Positions 1 through 8,355 are shown, counted from the stretch's first letter. The stretch is DNA of 64,000 nt from Hyphomicrobiales bacterium (GCA_003963455.1 RXJA01000062.1:1-64000), one strand, 5' to 3'. Program-made: numbers and translations. Notes: generated from the letters alone by a model not told the origin.

Positions 1-615
1 CACGTCGCACCATTCCGCCAGGCGAGCGTTCTCGTCCCAGTCTTCATCGTAGAACACGGCCAAGCGCGTATCGTCCTGCCGCGGCCGCGCCGGAGCGATG
101 TCCGCGCCTCCGAGCAGCTTCGACGATCGCGCCAAGAGGGCATCGATCTCGGCGAATTCCGCCGCGAGCGCGTCGTCCTCCACCTCCTCAGTCGCCTCGC
201 CGGCTTCCGCGTCGGCCGCAACCGCGCCCTCCCCTTCCCGGTCGCCTTCGGCTATCGTCGTGCTGGCGGCGGCACGCCCGGTCAGCTCGCGCAGGCCCTC
301 GCGGGAGAATGCCCTGTCCCGCCGCTGCGACAGGATCCGGCGGCGCTTGCGCAGCACCGCGTGCGCCCGGGTGAGTTCGTGGGTCGGCCTGCGCTGATCC
401 ATCTCGGCATCGTGGAAGACGAGGTCCTCGACATGCACGAGCTCGCCCTCGACCCAGAGCGCGGCGACGGCGTCGTGGAAGTGGGAGCGCTCGATCCAGC
501 CGTCGCGCACCGGCGAATGCGCCAGGCGCTCGTCGAGGCGAGCCAAAAGCTCGGTGGCCCGTGTGGCGGGTCCCATGAGGCGCTCCAAGGGCAAGGGGCA
601 GATTTCGTAAGCCAT
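1..615 (-). CDS. RHE_PE00001/DUF1612-type plasmid protein, C-terminus cut by window edge
   Basis: The reading frame runs from an ATG at 615 (MAYEICPLPLERLMGPATRA) to the window edge without a stop, 205 codons. The N-terminus matches, from memory, the RHE_PE00001/DUF1612 family (with an HTH_13-type C-terminal part) that is common on rhizobial plasmids. Residues around 20-100 (LLARLDERL, IERSHFHDAVAALWVEGELV, LVFHDAEMDQRRPTHELTRA) fit that family, followed by an acidic linker. The family's function is unknown; an HTH in the missing part would suggest DNA binding. It diverges from the gene starting at 848, and a long inverted repeat lies between them. Confidence 0.8.
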   Translation of the reverse strand, partial: MAYEICPLPLERLMGPATRATELLARLDERLAHSPVRDGWIERSHFHDAVAALWVEGELVHVEDLVFHDAEMDQRRPTHELTRAHAVLRKRRRILSQRRDRAFSREGLRELTGRAAASTTIAEGDREGEGAVAADAEAGEATEEVEDDALAAEFAEIDALLARSSKLLGGADIAPARPRQDDTRLAVFYDEDWDENARLAEWCDV

Positions 616-699
616 TGTTTTTTCTGTAGCCGATTTGTGATTGTCAAGCTAGATGGCATGTAGCTTGACTCGTCGGGTACTCTTCTGGCGCCTCTTCTA

Positions 700-728
700 A
701 CTATCGATAATGACCTCTTATCGATAGT
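700..728. repeat. Perfect inverted repeat, 10-bp arms and 9-bp spacer
   Basis: ACTATCGATA at 700-709 is repeated inverted as TATCGATAGT at 719-728, with a 9-bp spacer. A second dyad, TGATTTG/CAAATCA with a 6-bp spacer, follows at 732-751. Both lie in the divergent intergenic region between the DUF1612-type gene and the gene pair ending in a tyrosine recombinase. Two inverted arms about 10 bp long with a short spacer fit either a regulator operator or a tyrosine-recombinase core site. The sequence alone does not separate these. Confidence 0.6.
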
Positions 729-847
729 GATTGATTTGAGCGCCCAAATCAGCCAGAATTGTGCTCCAGATGGCCGTCGGCGACGACGAGGACGGCCGCG
801 ATCGACGCAAAAGCGCGGATTTCCTGCGCCGCCGGAGGTGCCCGAGA

Positions 848-1933
848 ATGACTGAGGTTCCGGTACGCCTGCCCGACGCCGCCACGGTCAAAAAGGTGCT
901 GGCCCGCCTCGATCCGACGTCGGCCGACGCCGATCTCGGCCCTGCCCTGAGCAAGGCTTTTTCGGGCTTCACCTTCACCGTTGAGATGGTCGACGATCCC
1001 TATTGGCGCAACCCTCACGACGTCGTCGCCGCGGACGGCACGCGCCTCGGCGACCATCGTGCCTGGGTGGAGCGCGCGCTGGCCGCCATCGGCGGCGACC
1101 TCATGGCGTACTGGACAAAATACCAGTCGGGAGAGTTCCGGTTCGCCGAATGGCGCGGCACCACCGTCTTCGCCTTTGCCCCGACCGGTCCGGGCGTCGC
1201 CGACTTCGTGCAACTGTCGCTTGGCCGAGAGATCGAGTTTCTGGCCGGCGCCGTGGTCGATCCCGACTATCGTCCCCGCAGCGCCGACCATCTGTTCGAG
1301 CCGACCTGGGTTTCGCGCGAGCCCGATAGCTCCGCGCCAGTGCTCTCCGGCCCGGTCTACCGCTTGCAGCGTCGCGGTGGTCTTGTCCATATGCGCAGCT
1401 TCCTCGCCGCCTGTCAGCGCCTCGAGCGCGAGCAGCGCGAAGCCCAGCGGCCTCAGATCGAGGCGCAGGTCATCCACGAGGTTGGGTTGGACTATAACCG
1501 GGAGATACCGTTTCTGGATCTCAATCCGGACTGGTTCGAGTTCGTGCCGCGCGAAAACCGCTTTTTTGCCGACTGGGAGCGGTCGAGCGCGGCGGCTGCG
1601 AAGGTTTTCGAGCACTGGGCCTTCGACATCAAGGATTTTGAGGAGCGCGGGCGGCGGCATCTCAGCTTTGTTCCGCGGCCGCTCAAGATGCCGACCGAAA
1701 GGTTGCTCGCCGATGACGGAGCTTCCGTGCATCGTCTGATGGAGCGCATCGAGGCGATCGACGCGGAGGTCGGCCTGCCCTTTGCCTGGTTTTTCCTGAT
1801 GACGCACGGCCACTGGGTCGATCCGGATGTCGGCGAGGCGATCGCGCAGGGCCTGCGCGCGGGGCGCGTGCGGCTACCAGATCGGGACGCTGCCGTCCTC
1901 CTCGACTGGGCGGCCCGGCGATACTTGTTCTGA
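848..1933 (+). CDS. Uncharacterised 361-aa protein upstream of integrase
   Basis: No family is recognised with confidence. The chosen start is the ATG at 848 (MTEVPVRLPDAATVKKVLAR); an upstream in-frame start at 761 would add 29 low-complexity Arg-rich residues that look non-coding. The protein is soluble, with no membrane segment or signal peptide, and rich in aromatic residues (DYNREIPFLDLNPDWFEFVP). It ends 9 bp before the integrase start, so the two are probably co-transcribed. Such a gene seems to sit regularly in front of plasmid integrases of rhizobia, which suggests a role in the same recombination module; that is inference. Confidence 0.65.
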   Translation: MTEVPVRLPDAATVKKVLARLDPTSADADLGPALSKAFSGFTFTVEMVDDPYWRNPHDVVAADGTRLGDHRAWVERALAAIGGDLMAYWTKYQSGEFRFAEWRGTTVFAFAPTGPGVADFVQLSLGREIEFLAGAVVDPDYRPRSADHLFEPTWVSREPDSSAPVLSGPVYRLQRRGGLVHMRSFLAACQRLEREQREAQRPQIEAQVIHEVGLDYNREIPFLDLNPDWFEFVPRENRFFADWERSSAAAAKVFEHWAFDIKDFEERGRRHLSFVPRPLKMPTERLLADDGASVHRLMERIEAIDAEVGLPFAWFFLMTHGHWVDPDVGEAIAQGLRAGRVRLPDRDAAVLLDWAARRYLF

Positions 1934-1942
1934 GGCGGTGTC

Positions 1943-3112
1943 ATGGACGCCCAACTCCCGAAGCCCCTGCCCGATGCAAATCTTCGACGAGCCGAGGCGC
2001 TCGATGCGCTGGATTCGGTGCTGCCGTTCAATCGTCGCGACCAACTGGCCGAACTGCTCACCGACGACGATGTCGAGACGCTGCGCCATCTGGCGACGGA
2101 AGGCATGGGCGAGAACTCGTTGCGAGCGCTTGCTTCCGACCTCGGCTATCTCGAGGCATGGTGCCGCGCTGCGACCGGGTCGCCCCTGCCCTGGCCGGCG
2201 CCCGAGCCGCTGCTGCTGAAATTCGTGGCGCATCACCTGTGGGATCCTGCCAAACGCGAGACCGATACAGCCCACGGTATGCCCGACGACGTCACGGCGA
2301 GCTTGAGAGCCGCCGATCTGCTGCGCGTCGCCGGGCCGCATGCGCCGAACACGGTGCGCCGGCGGCTGTCGAGCTGGGCGACGTTGACCGGCTGGCGCGG
2401 ATTGACAGGAAAATTCAACGCGCCGGGGCTCCGCAGCGCGCTAAAGCTGGCCGTGCGGGCCAGTCCACGCCCAAGAAAGCGCAAGAGCGCGAAGGCTGTG
2501 ACCGCGGACGTTCTGGCTGTCCTGCTAAAGGCTTGCGGCGGCGATCGCCTCGTCGACGTCCGCGATCGCGCGCTCCTCCTCATGGCCTTCGCCTCAGGTG
2601 GCCGCCGGCGCAGCGAAGTATCGGCCCTGAGGGTCGAGCAACTGGTCGAACAGGACCCCGTCCCGGCCGACCCGAAAAACCCGGACAGTCCGCTTCTCCC
2701 TTGCCTCCGGATCAACCTCAGCCGCACCAAGACAACGGAGGCCGACGACGATGCCTCCGTGCTGTTGGTCGGCCGCCCGGTAACGGCCCTGCAGGAGTGG
2801 CTGGAACGGGCGATGATCGTCGACGGCGCGGTGTTCCGCGGGATCGATCGCTGGGGCCACCTCGAACGCAAGGCGCTGACGCCGCAGGCCGTCAACCTGA
2901 TCCTGAAACGCCGCATCGGCCAGGCAGGCCTCGATCCAGTGCTGTTTTCCGCCCATGGTCTCCGCTCCGGCTATCTGACCGAGACTGCGCGCCGCGGTAT
3001 CCCCCTTCCGGAAGCGATGCAGCAATCGCAGCACCGTTCCGTTCAGCAAGCTTCGCGCTACTACAACGACGCCGAACGGCAGCTGGGACGTGCGGCGCGG
3101 CTGATCGTGTAG
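1943..3112 (+). CDS. Tyrosine recombinase / site-specific integrase
   Basis: A 389-aa phage-integrase-type recombinase. The N-terminal half (about residues 30-170) resembles the SAM-like core-binding domain (ENSLRALASDLGYLEAWC). The C-terminal catalytic domain shows the Arg of box I in GGRRRSEVSALR (about 211-222), the HGLR motif of box II (AHGLRSGYLTETA), the second His in QQSQHRSVQQASRYY, and the Tyr nucleophile in that same stretch. All key residues appear present, so it is probably active. It may resolve plasmid multimers or integrate/excise a mobile segment. The 700-728 inverted repeat is a possible target. Confidence 0.9.
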   Translation: MDAQLPKPLPDANLRRAEALDALDSVLPFNRRDQLAELLTDDDVETLRHLATEGMGENSLRALASDLGYLEAWCRAATGSPLPWPAPEPLLLKFVAHHLWDPAKRETDTAHGMPDDVTASLRAADLLRVAGPHAPNTVRRRLSSWATLTGWRGLTGKFNAPGLRSALKLAVRASPRPRKRKSAKAVTADVLAVLLKACGGDRLVDVRDRALLLMAFASGGRRRSEVSALRVEQLVEQDPVPADPKNPDSPLLPCLRINLSRTKTTEADDDASVLLVGRPVTALQEWLERAMIVDGAVFRGIDRWGHLERKALTPQAVNLILKRRIGQAGLDPVLFSAHGLRSGYLTETARRGIPLPEAMQQSQHRSVQQASRYYNDAERQLGRAARLIV

Positions 3113-3130
3113 AGCTTCCTGGCTGGCCCC

Positions 3131-3613
3131 CTACGAGCCGAAGAGCCGCCGATCCCAATAGACTGGCTGATGCAGGCCGCTCGCGATGGTGGAAAACTCG
3201 GGATGGGCCGGATTGATGAGCATGTTGTTGTCGAGCCGAGCAATGACGCTGGGCACGATAAGGATGGCGCTACGTCGCTCCAGGCACCATTTTTCCCCGA
3301 ACGTTTTGCTCACTGTCGCCGGCATGGCATCCCAGCCCGGAAGCGACGGCGGTGAGAACACCTCGTAGCTCAGGCCACGCGGAATGGTGATCTCGATATA
3401 GTGCTGGTTCGGCGGCAATCGACCGCTGCCATGAACGAGCTTTTCGAGAAGAGCTGTCGAAAAGTGCTCGGCAGCGTAGATGACCGGGCTTCCAGGCGTG
3501 TTCCAGCGCCCGGGGGCGATGGTCGAGCCGATCGCATCGAAGATCGGATAGGCGCCTGCTGGGTCCCCGATGCGATAGGCCGTCAACGTCCGGTCAAGAA
3601 TCTGCGCCGTCAC
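3131..3613 (-). CDS. RES-domain toxin
   Basis: A 160-aa protein with the RES domain signature: the first conserved Arg in TAYRIGDPAG, GRWNTPGSPVIYAAEHFSTALLE in the middle (residues 35-57, with the conserved Arg, Tyr and Glu), and a C-terminal SGLHQPVYWDRRLF. Known RES toxins degrade NAD+ and arrest growth. It begins with GTG at 3613 and overlaps the antitoxin stop by GTGA, so translation is coupled. Antitoxin first, toxin second is the normal order. It probably stabilises the plasmid by post-segregational killing. Confidence 0.88.
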   Translation of the reverse strand: MTAQILDRTLTAYRIGDPAGAYPIFDAIGSTIAPGRWNTPGSPVIYAAEHFSTALLEKLVHGSGRLPPNQHYIEITIPRGLSYEVFSPPSLPGWDAMPATVSKTFGEKWCLERRSAILIVPSVIARLDNNMLINPAHPEFSTIASGLHQPVYWDRRLFGS

Positions 3614-4038
3614 GCAGCACTGCCGTATTTGAGGCCTTGCAGGATGTCGAACACCAACTCGGCGCCGATCTCGTTTTGGATAACGACGTCGACCGGAAGC
3701 CGGTCCTCAAGCATGGCGTGCGGCCGGAACAAGAAGTCGCGGGCTTCGCCCTCGCTGCCCCAGACATCCAGGGCAAGGCTCCACGCGCGTGCGAGGCGTG
3801 CGAGACGGGTCCCCTCTTCCGCCGACAGGACCTTTCGGCCCTTGCGCCGCTCATAGGTCGCCCGAGGCACCAGCCGGTACTTGAACTGGCTGTCGTTCGG
3901 AGCGACGAGATTCGCCACGCGATCGAGCGCGACGATCGGCAAGCCATCCTCGATCCGCGCGACCAGGCCGATGGGCGAGACTGGCACGGTCTTGCCGGGC
4001 AGGCCGAGAACGTCGGCAACGGACGTGAGCGCAAGCAT
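3610..4038 (-). CDS. MbcA/ParS/Xre-type antitoxin with DUF2384 domain
   Basis: A 142-aa antitoxin partner of the RES toxin. The start at 4038 is preferred because AAGGAGG lies 5 bp upstream; a GTG at 4056 would place that ribosome-binding site inside the gene. The C-terminal half (RLARLARAWSLALDVWGSEG, then RPHAMLEDRLPVDVVI and a GAELVFDILQGLKYG tail) is the DUF2384 toxin-binding domain, whose C-terminal helix plugs the RES active site. The N-terminal part is the usual HTH-like segment. Such antitoxins repress their own promoter; a matching operator is present just upstream. Confidence 0.87.
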   Translation of the reverse strand: MLALTSVADVLGLPGKTVPVSPIGLVARIEDGLPIVALDRVANLVAPNDSQFKYRLVPRATYERRKGRKVLSAEEGTRLARLARAWSLALDVWGSEGEARDFLFRPHAMLEDRLPVDVVIQNEIGAELVFDILQGLKYGSAA

Positions 4039-4057
4039 CGGAACCTCCTTGTTCACT

Positions 4058-4094
4058 TGAGACAGAATATAGTCTCACATGACACATCGTTCAA
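4058..4094 (-). promoter_or_regulatory. Promoter and operator of the RES/antitoxin operon
   Basis: Read on the minus strand, a TTGAAC -35 (4089-4094) is separated by 17 bp from a TATATT -10 (4066-4071). A perfect dyad, TGAGAC/GTCTCA (4058-4063 and 4072-4077), brackets the -10 box. A dyad over the -10 is what is expected for repression by the antitoxin-toxin complex. The elements are seen directly; the regulator assignment is inference. Confidence 0.65.
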
Positions 4095-4115
4095 GCGTCA
4101 TCGGGCACCCTCGTC

Positions 4116-5639
4116 TCATACCTTCCATTGCCGACAGAACGAGGCAAGGATCCTCTCGATGTTCGGCGACGTAAGATCTATGTCGCGCTCGTCCGCCCAG
4201 CGCCGGAATGCTGAGGCGACCATATCCAGGTCTGGCGTGGGCTTTGGTGTGTGCTGACGCATGACATCGGCCCAAACGCTGTAGGCAATGCTCCCATCGG
4301 CTGGGAAGGCCCTGGTCGGTTTCCGCTGTTCAGCTGCTGGCCGGGCACCCGCGACCTCGATTCCCTGCCCTGCTGAGCCTCCAGCCGCCTGCGCCAAGCC
4401 GAAAAGCGACCGGCTGATATGCAGTTCACCATCGCGGCCGAGTTGCGAGAGCCGCCGCATATAGGCGCCGGGCTTCGCAACCAGTCCCATCTCGGACTTC
4501 TGGACGGTGACAGCGAGCGCCGCGATAGCGATATCCGGCCCCAGAACCGACTGCGCTTCCTGCCAGACTTGCGGATTGATCCCGGTCGCCACGGCAATCT
4601 CGCGGCCGCTGTCACGCAACGCGGACCAACTATCGAACGCGGCGGGCACGAAATCGGCCACGCGCGGACAGGCATCCCGTACCAAGGGAAGCGAGATCAT
4701 CTGCACGTCGTCGTCCAGTACGCTCTGGCGGCGTTTGCGGTCTTGCTCTACCGTTGAAATCGCCTCAGGCTTTGGTTCAAAAGCCATGCCGCCGTAGGCG
4801 GCCTGACTAACAGATTCTCGGGCGTTAGCCCGAGGCCGTGATTGATTACCAGATTCAGGATTTTGGGGTTCGGCTGTAGTTTGTATGGGCCGAAATTTCG
4901 ATAGCGCGGTATTGAAATTTCTATCCAGAATCGCAGTGTCAAAGGCCTCTTCCAACTCACCCTGCAGCGCCTCCAAAGCGGCTACCTGCTCCTCAATGAC
5001 ATCCAGAGCGGTCGCACGTTGTTCCCGGATGACGTCGAGGCGAGCTTGTGCGTGGTCCCACGCGCCCGCAAGTCCCTCCTCCTTTGCCGCGAAGATCATT
5101 GCCTGCACGTCCTTGCGCAGCACGGTGCGGCGGTAGGTCAGGTGCTTGGCCAGGCGTGCGTTGTGTTCTGCGCGCTCCACGAGCTCGCTCAGCTCGTCGA
5201 AGCGCACGGCCAAGGGAGAGAGATCGATCCCGTAACCTTCGACGATGCAGCCTTCTTCATCCCGGCGGCCACGGCGCTGATAGGTCGGCCCATCACTATA
5301 AGCGACAAGGCCCGCCCGGACCAAACCATTGAGATGATGTTTCATCGTCGAGACCTTGACGCCGAGGCGTCGCGCCAGGCGCTCGTTCGACGGCCACACC
5401 ACCGGCGCCACGCCAGGGCGTGTCCAGTCTGCGGGCTTCGAAGAGGCGAAGAGTTGGTCGATTAGGGCAAGCTTGGCCGTCTTGAGGCCCATCGCCGCAG
5501 CCGCGAGCTTTGCGACGTTCAGTGCGGCCGTGCGCGTCACGCATTTCGTGCCAGGCTCACTGTAACGGCGTGCGTAGCCAGTTGCAGCGATCGTCTCCGC
5601 CGATACGCGCCGCAATCCCGTTGGAGAGGTCACCGGCAT
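4116..5639 (-). CDS. repC: RepC plasmid replication initiator
   Basis: A 507-aa replication initiator and third gene of a repABC operon. The N-terminal half holds the winged-helix DNA-binding region (NERLARRLGVKVSTMKHHLNGLVRAGLVAYSDGP, about 84-117) and a mid-protein helical region rich in Arg/Glu. RepC binds an origin that in this family usually lies inside its own gene. At 507 aa it is longer than the common 400-440 aa. The start ATG at 5639 has GGGAGG 7 bp upstream. The leader between repB and repC encodes an antisense RNA on the opposite strand, the normal negative control of repC. Confidence 0.93.
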   Translation of the reverse strand: MPVTSPTGLRRVSAETIAATGYARRYSEPGTKCVTRTAALNVAKLAAAAMGLKTAKLALIDQLFASSKPADWTRPGVAPVVWPSNERLARRLGVKVSTMKHHLNGLVRAGLVAYSDGPTYQRRGRRDEEGCIVEGYGIDLSPLAVRFDELSELVERAEHNARLAKHLTYRRTVLRKDVQAMIFAAKEEGLAGAWDHAQARLDVIREQRATALDVIEEQVAALEALQGELEEAFDTAILDRNFNTALSKFRPIQTTAEPQNPESGNQSRPRANARESVSQAAYGGMAFEPKPEAISTVEQDRKRRQSVLDDDVQMISLPLVRDACPRVADFVPAAFDSWSALRDSGREIAVATGINPQVWQEAQSVLGPDIAIAALAVTVQKSEMGLVAKPGAYMRRLSQLGRDGELHISRSLFGLAQAAGGSAGQGIEVAGARPAAEQRKPTRAFPADGSIAYSVWADVMRQHTPKPTPDLDMVASAFRRWADERDIDLTSPNIERILASFCRQWKV

Positions 5640-5835
5640 GACTGCGCCTCCCGCTGGGTTCCGCGGGTTGCACTAGTAACTAGACGTATCGCCTCTCCAG
5701 GCTCAGCTTTGATCCGGCCAAGCCTCATCGGCCGCCGCCCAGAGGGCGTCGTTGCAATATGGGTCTGCATTTCCCTTTACCTTTTGTTAGGCAAAAGAAA
5801 TCCGCTCGCCGAAAGGGCGCTGAGTACAAAGACTC

Positions 5836-5864
5836 TTGACGGTGATTCCGGGAAATGCGATTCT
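5836..5864 (+). promoter_or_regulatory. Promoter of the counter-transcribed RNA
   Basis: TTGACG (5836-5841) and GATTCT (5859-5864) are spaced by 17 bp. The -35 is near consensus and the -10 is weak. It points on the plus strand, opposite to repABC, and lies about 25 bp before a strong intrinsic terminator. This is the position and direction of the ctRNA promoter in other repABC plasmids. Confidence 0.6.
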
Positions 5865-5869
5865 CTAGT

Positions 5870-5922
5870 TACCACACTACGAGAAGGGCTTCCGGAACCT
5901 GTTTCGGGGGCCTTTTTCTTTT
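5870..5922 (+). ncRNA. Counter-transcribed RNA (incA-type ctRNA) between repB and repC
   Basis: A short plus-strand transcript of about 50 nt is predicted from the promoter at 5836-5864 to the hairpin terminator ending at 5922. It is fully antisense to the repC leader in the repABC mRNA. In the repABC family this small RNA pairs with the leader and favours premature termination or blocks repC translation; it sets copy number and incompatibility. The 5' end is estimated from the promoter and not determined. Confidence 0.7.
5887..5922 (+). terminator. Intrinsic terminator of the ctRNA
   Basis: An 11-bp stem (with G-U pairs) from GGCTTCCGGAA (5887-5897) and TTTCGGGGGCC (5902-5912) closes a 4-nt loop and is followed by TTTTTCTTTT (5913-5922). 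The hairpin also forms the main recognition loop of the ctRNA in this plasmid family. Confidence 0.75.
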
Positions 5923-5966
5923 GCCGCGAGCGTTTCGGACGACGCTGTCACCCCACGGCAGTTATC

Positions 5967-6971
5967 TCATCGCTTTTCACCTCCGGATCCGTTCGCCTGA
6001 AACTCGTCGAAAAGAGCGTCGAGCTTGCCGGCAACAAACTGTGCGAACTCGGGAACGATCTTCTCCTCGAAAACGAGCGATGTCCGACCGTCCTTGGATT
6101 CGATGCGCGCCCCGCGCTTGCCGCCCGGGACTTTCCAGATGCCTGCACTCGGCCGAGCTTTCTGTTTCCCGCTCTCAAGAGCCTTGAGCACCGCATCGAA
6201 CCTGGTGTCGCTGTCCATGCCCCGGAGTGACGGATCGTCCAGCACACGCTCTGCCGCAGCCAACGCCGCGGACTGCTCAAGCTTGCCTGCCAGGTCCAGC
6301 CAACGTGCCCTGCCCGACCTCGGCGCTGGTCCGATCTTCTTCACGATGTCGTCCGGCATACGACGTGCTACCGCGATGTATCGGCTGATGTCTGCCTTGT
6401 CCGTCGCAAGCGCCGCGATGATCGTATGGCGGTCGCAGCCATCATCTTCGAGATTTCGCGCGAAGAACGCCTTCTCGATGAACGACAGATCCTTACGGTC
6501 CAGGTTCTCTCGTCCCTGCGCGACGATGAGCTCGCTGTCCGAGAGGTTTCGAACGATTGCCTTGACCCCGAGGCCCAGCTTCTCAGCGGCACGAAGCCGC
6601 CTGCGCCCGTAGGCTATCTGGTAGCGTCCTGGAGTATCCGGGTTTGGCCGAACGAGCACCGGAACTTGCTGGCCGTTCTCGGCGATGCTTGCAACGAGCT
6701 GATCGAACGCGAGATCGACATCCGTCGGAATTCGGTCGGTGATGCGCGAGTGATCGATCTTTTTCGGGTCGATCGAGACGATTGCATCTCCTTCGGCGAG
6801 TTGCTTCTGGAGCTGAGCGGCCTGTTTTGCGTTTTCCGACATTTCCTGGAGCGATGCGCCCATGGCGGAGATGGCGCCGGTGCGCACTCTCTCGTTGCCC
6901 CGCGGCGCCGCAGTGCCCGAAGGTTCGGGCCGCTTCAGGAAGAGGTTGTTGATTGCGTCCTTGCGGCTCAT
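5967..6971 (-). CDS. repB: RepB partition protein (ParB family)
   Basis: A 334-aa ParB-type centromere-binding protein. The start at 6971 (MSRKDAINNLFLKR, the usual RepB N-terminus) has GGAG 7 bp upstream; a GTG at 6983 is less likely. The ParB/Srx-like nuclease fold is at about 60-160 (IDHSRITDRIP, LVRPNPDTPGRYQIAYGRRRLRAAE, GRENLDRKDLSFIEKAFFARNL). The HTH region follows (ALATDKADISRYIAVARRMP). It should bind the two parS-like palindromes lying directly upstream, and pair with RepA for segregation and autoregulation of the operon. Confidence 0.93.
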   Translation of the reverse strand: MSRKDAINNLFLKRPEPSGTAAPRGNERVRTGAISAMGASLQEMSENAKQAAQLQKQLAEGDAIVSIDPKKIDHSRITDRIPTDVDLAFDQLVASIAENGQQVPVLVRPNPDTPGRYQIAYGRRRLRAAEKLGLGVKAIVRNLSDSELIVAQGRENLDRKDLSFIEKAFFARNLEDDGCDRHTIIAALATDKADISRYIAVARRMPDDIVKKIGPAPRSGRARWLDLAGKLEQSAALAAAERVLDDPSLRGMDSDTRFDAVLKALESGKQKARPSAGIWKVPGGKRGARIESKDGRTSLVFEEKIVPEFAQFVAGKLDALFDEFQANGSGGEKR

Positions 6972-7010
6972 GACACTCTCCACGCGGATGCAAGAGGGAT
7001 CGACCGGCGC

Positions 7011-7034
7011 GCCTGTTGGGATCTCCCAACAGGC
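7011..7034. repeat. parS-like palindrome 1
   Basis: GCCTGTTGGGA and TCCCAACAGGC form 11-bp perfect arms around a 2-bp centre; the core is GTTGGGATCTCCCAAC at 7015-7030. It lies in the repA-repB gap. RepB-binding parS sites of repABC plasmids are 16-bp palindromes beginning GTT and ending AAC, which fits both copies here. Confidence 0.75.
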
Positions 7035-7071
7035 CTTGTATCAGGCGCCTCCAAAGCCCCGGATGTCACGT

Positions 7072-7089
7072 TGTTGGGAGCTCCCAACA
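7072..7089. repeat. parS-like palindrome 2
   Basis: TGTTGGGAGCTCCCAACA is a perfect 18-bp palindrome in the same repA-repB gap, 37 bp after the first. Its core GTTGGGAGCTCCCAAC differs from copy 1 only in the central two bases, so the two are repeats of one site, most simply a RepB-bound centromere. Confidence 0.75.
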
Positions 7090-7134
7090 CGGCGTCGGCC
7101 TGTGCATCGTCGCGACGATTGCTGCTGCTTGCTG

Positions 7135-8355
7135 TCATCGCCGCCCCCATGCCTGCCTCACCAGCGCCTCGATCTCGGCATTGACGGCATCCAGCGATTC
7201 CATCGCGCGGTCGTAGGTCGAGCGTGTGAGGTTCTCCCGACCAATCTCATAGAGCGTCTGCTTGGTCAGTCCGGCGTCGGAGACAGCCGCTGATTTCACC
7301 ATGGGATTCGTCATCACATGGTCGTCGAAAAGATTTCGGAGCAGGGCGGCTACCTTCGTCTGCGGCGCGTCTTGGGGCTCGAAACGTGTCAGCAGATAGC
7401 GGATGAAATCGAACTTCAGATCGCCTCCCGCATCCTTCACGACGCCGAGCAAATCGCGCGTCATCAGCAGGAACTGGCTCATCGATGAGACGTCCAGCAT
7501 CTGCGGATGCACGGTGACGACCATGCTTGTCGACGCGCACAGTCCGCTCAGCGTCAGGAAGCCAAGCTGGGGAGGGCAATCGATAACGACCACATCATAG
7601 CGATCCGCCACCTCGTCGAGGGCGGCAGCGACCCGCGCGAAAAAGATTGCACCGCCCGCATTTGTTCCGGACGTGAGCGCCCTCGGCGTCGTGTGCTCAA
7701 ACTCCATCAGTTCAAGATTTCCAGGAACCAGATCGAGACCGTCGAAATAGGTCGGACGAATGACCTCGCCGAGCGGGCGCTTGTCGTCATCGTAGCGAAT
7801 CGCCGCATAGAGTGTCTGGTTCGCGCCAACATCAACCTCCGGCAGTACACCCAGCAGGGCCGAAAGAGACGCCTGTGGGTCAAGATCGATCGCCAGAACC
7901 CGATATCCCTGCAACGCCAGATACTGGGCGAGGTGCGCAGAGGTCGTCGTTTTCCCGGACCCGCCCTTAAAATTGGTTATCGCAAGCACCTGGAGGTGCT
8001 CATGCGAACGGCGATGGGGGACAAACTCGAGCGCATCGCGCCCTCGCGTCGATTGCGCGAGGTATCGGCGGATCTCGTTGATATCCGAAAGAGTGTAGAG
8101 ACGACGCCCGTTGCTCGTCGTCTGGGGTTGCGGTCCTTCGCCAGCCAACGTCATTTTTCGGAGCGTCGAGTCCGACACACCGATGAGCTTGGCGGCCTCG
8201 CCCGAAGTAAACCTGCGCAGGACCTTCTGTGACGACGGAGGAAAGAGTGCCTCGCTCATCGCCTGCAGTTGAGAACTCAGCAGTTCCGCCTGCGCACCGA
8301 TCGTCTCGTCCACGCTTGCAAGGACTGATCTATCGAGTCGAGTTGCCAGGCTCAC
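7135..8355 (-). CDS. repA: RepA partition ATPase (ParA family)
   Basis: A 406-aa ParA-type ATPase. An N-terminal DNA-binding part (SSQKVLRRFTSGEAAKLIGV, MerR-like HTH, about 42-100) precedes the ATPase domain. That domain has a deviant Walker A (FKGGSGKTTTSAHL, about 130), Walker A' (DLDPQASLSALLG) and Walker B-type VVVIDCPPQLGF. It drives plasmid segregation together with RepB and parS and represses the repABC promoter. It starts with GTG at 8355, a start compatible with RepA proteins that have about 30-40 residues before LFPPS. It diverges from traI. Confidence 0.95.
   Translation of the reverse strand: MSLATRLDRSVLASVDETIGAQAELLSSQLQAMSEALFPPSSQKVLRRFTSGEAAKLIGVSDSTLRKMTLAGEGPQPQTTSNGRRLYTLSDINEIRRYLAQSTRGRDALEFVPHRRSHEHLQVLAITNFKGGSGKTTTSAHLAQYLALQGYRVLAIDLDPQASLSALLGVLPEVDVGANQTLYAAIRYDDDKRPLGEVIRPTYFDGLDLVPGNLELMEFEHTTPRALTSGTNAGGAIFFARVAAALDEVADRYDVVVIDCPPQLGFLTLSGLCASTSMVVTVHPQMLDVSSMSQFLLMTRDLLGVVKDAGGDLKFDFIRYLLTRFEPQDAPQTKVAALLRNLFDDHVMTNPMVKSAAVSDAGLTKQTLYEIGRENLTRSTYDRAMESLDAVNAEIEALVRQAWGRR

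Noticed and set aside
749..1813. 354-aa open frame on the minus strand
   Set aside because: Antisense to the 848-1933 gene and has no family features; the plus-strand frame has normal protein composition and operon context.
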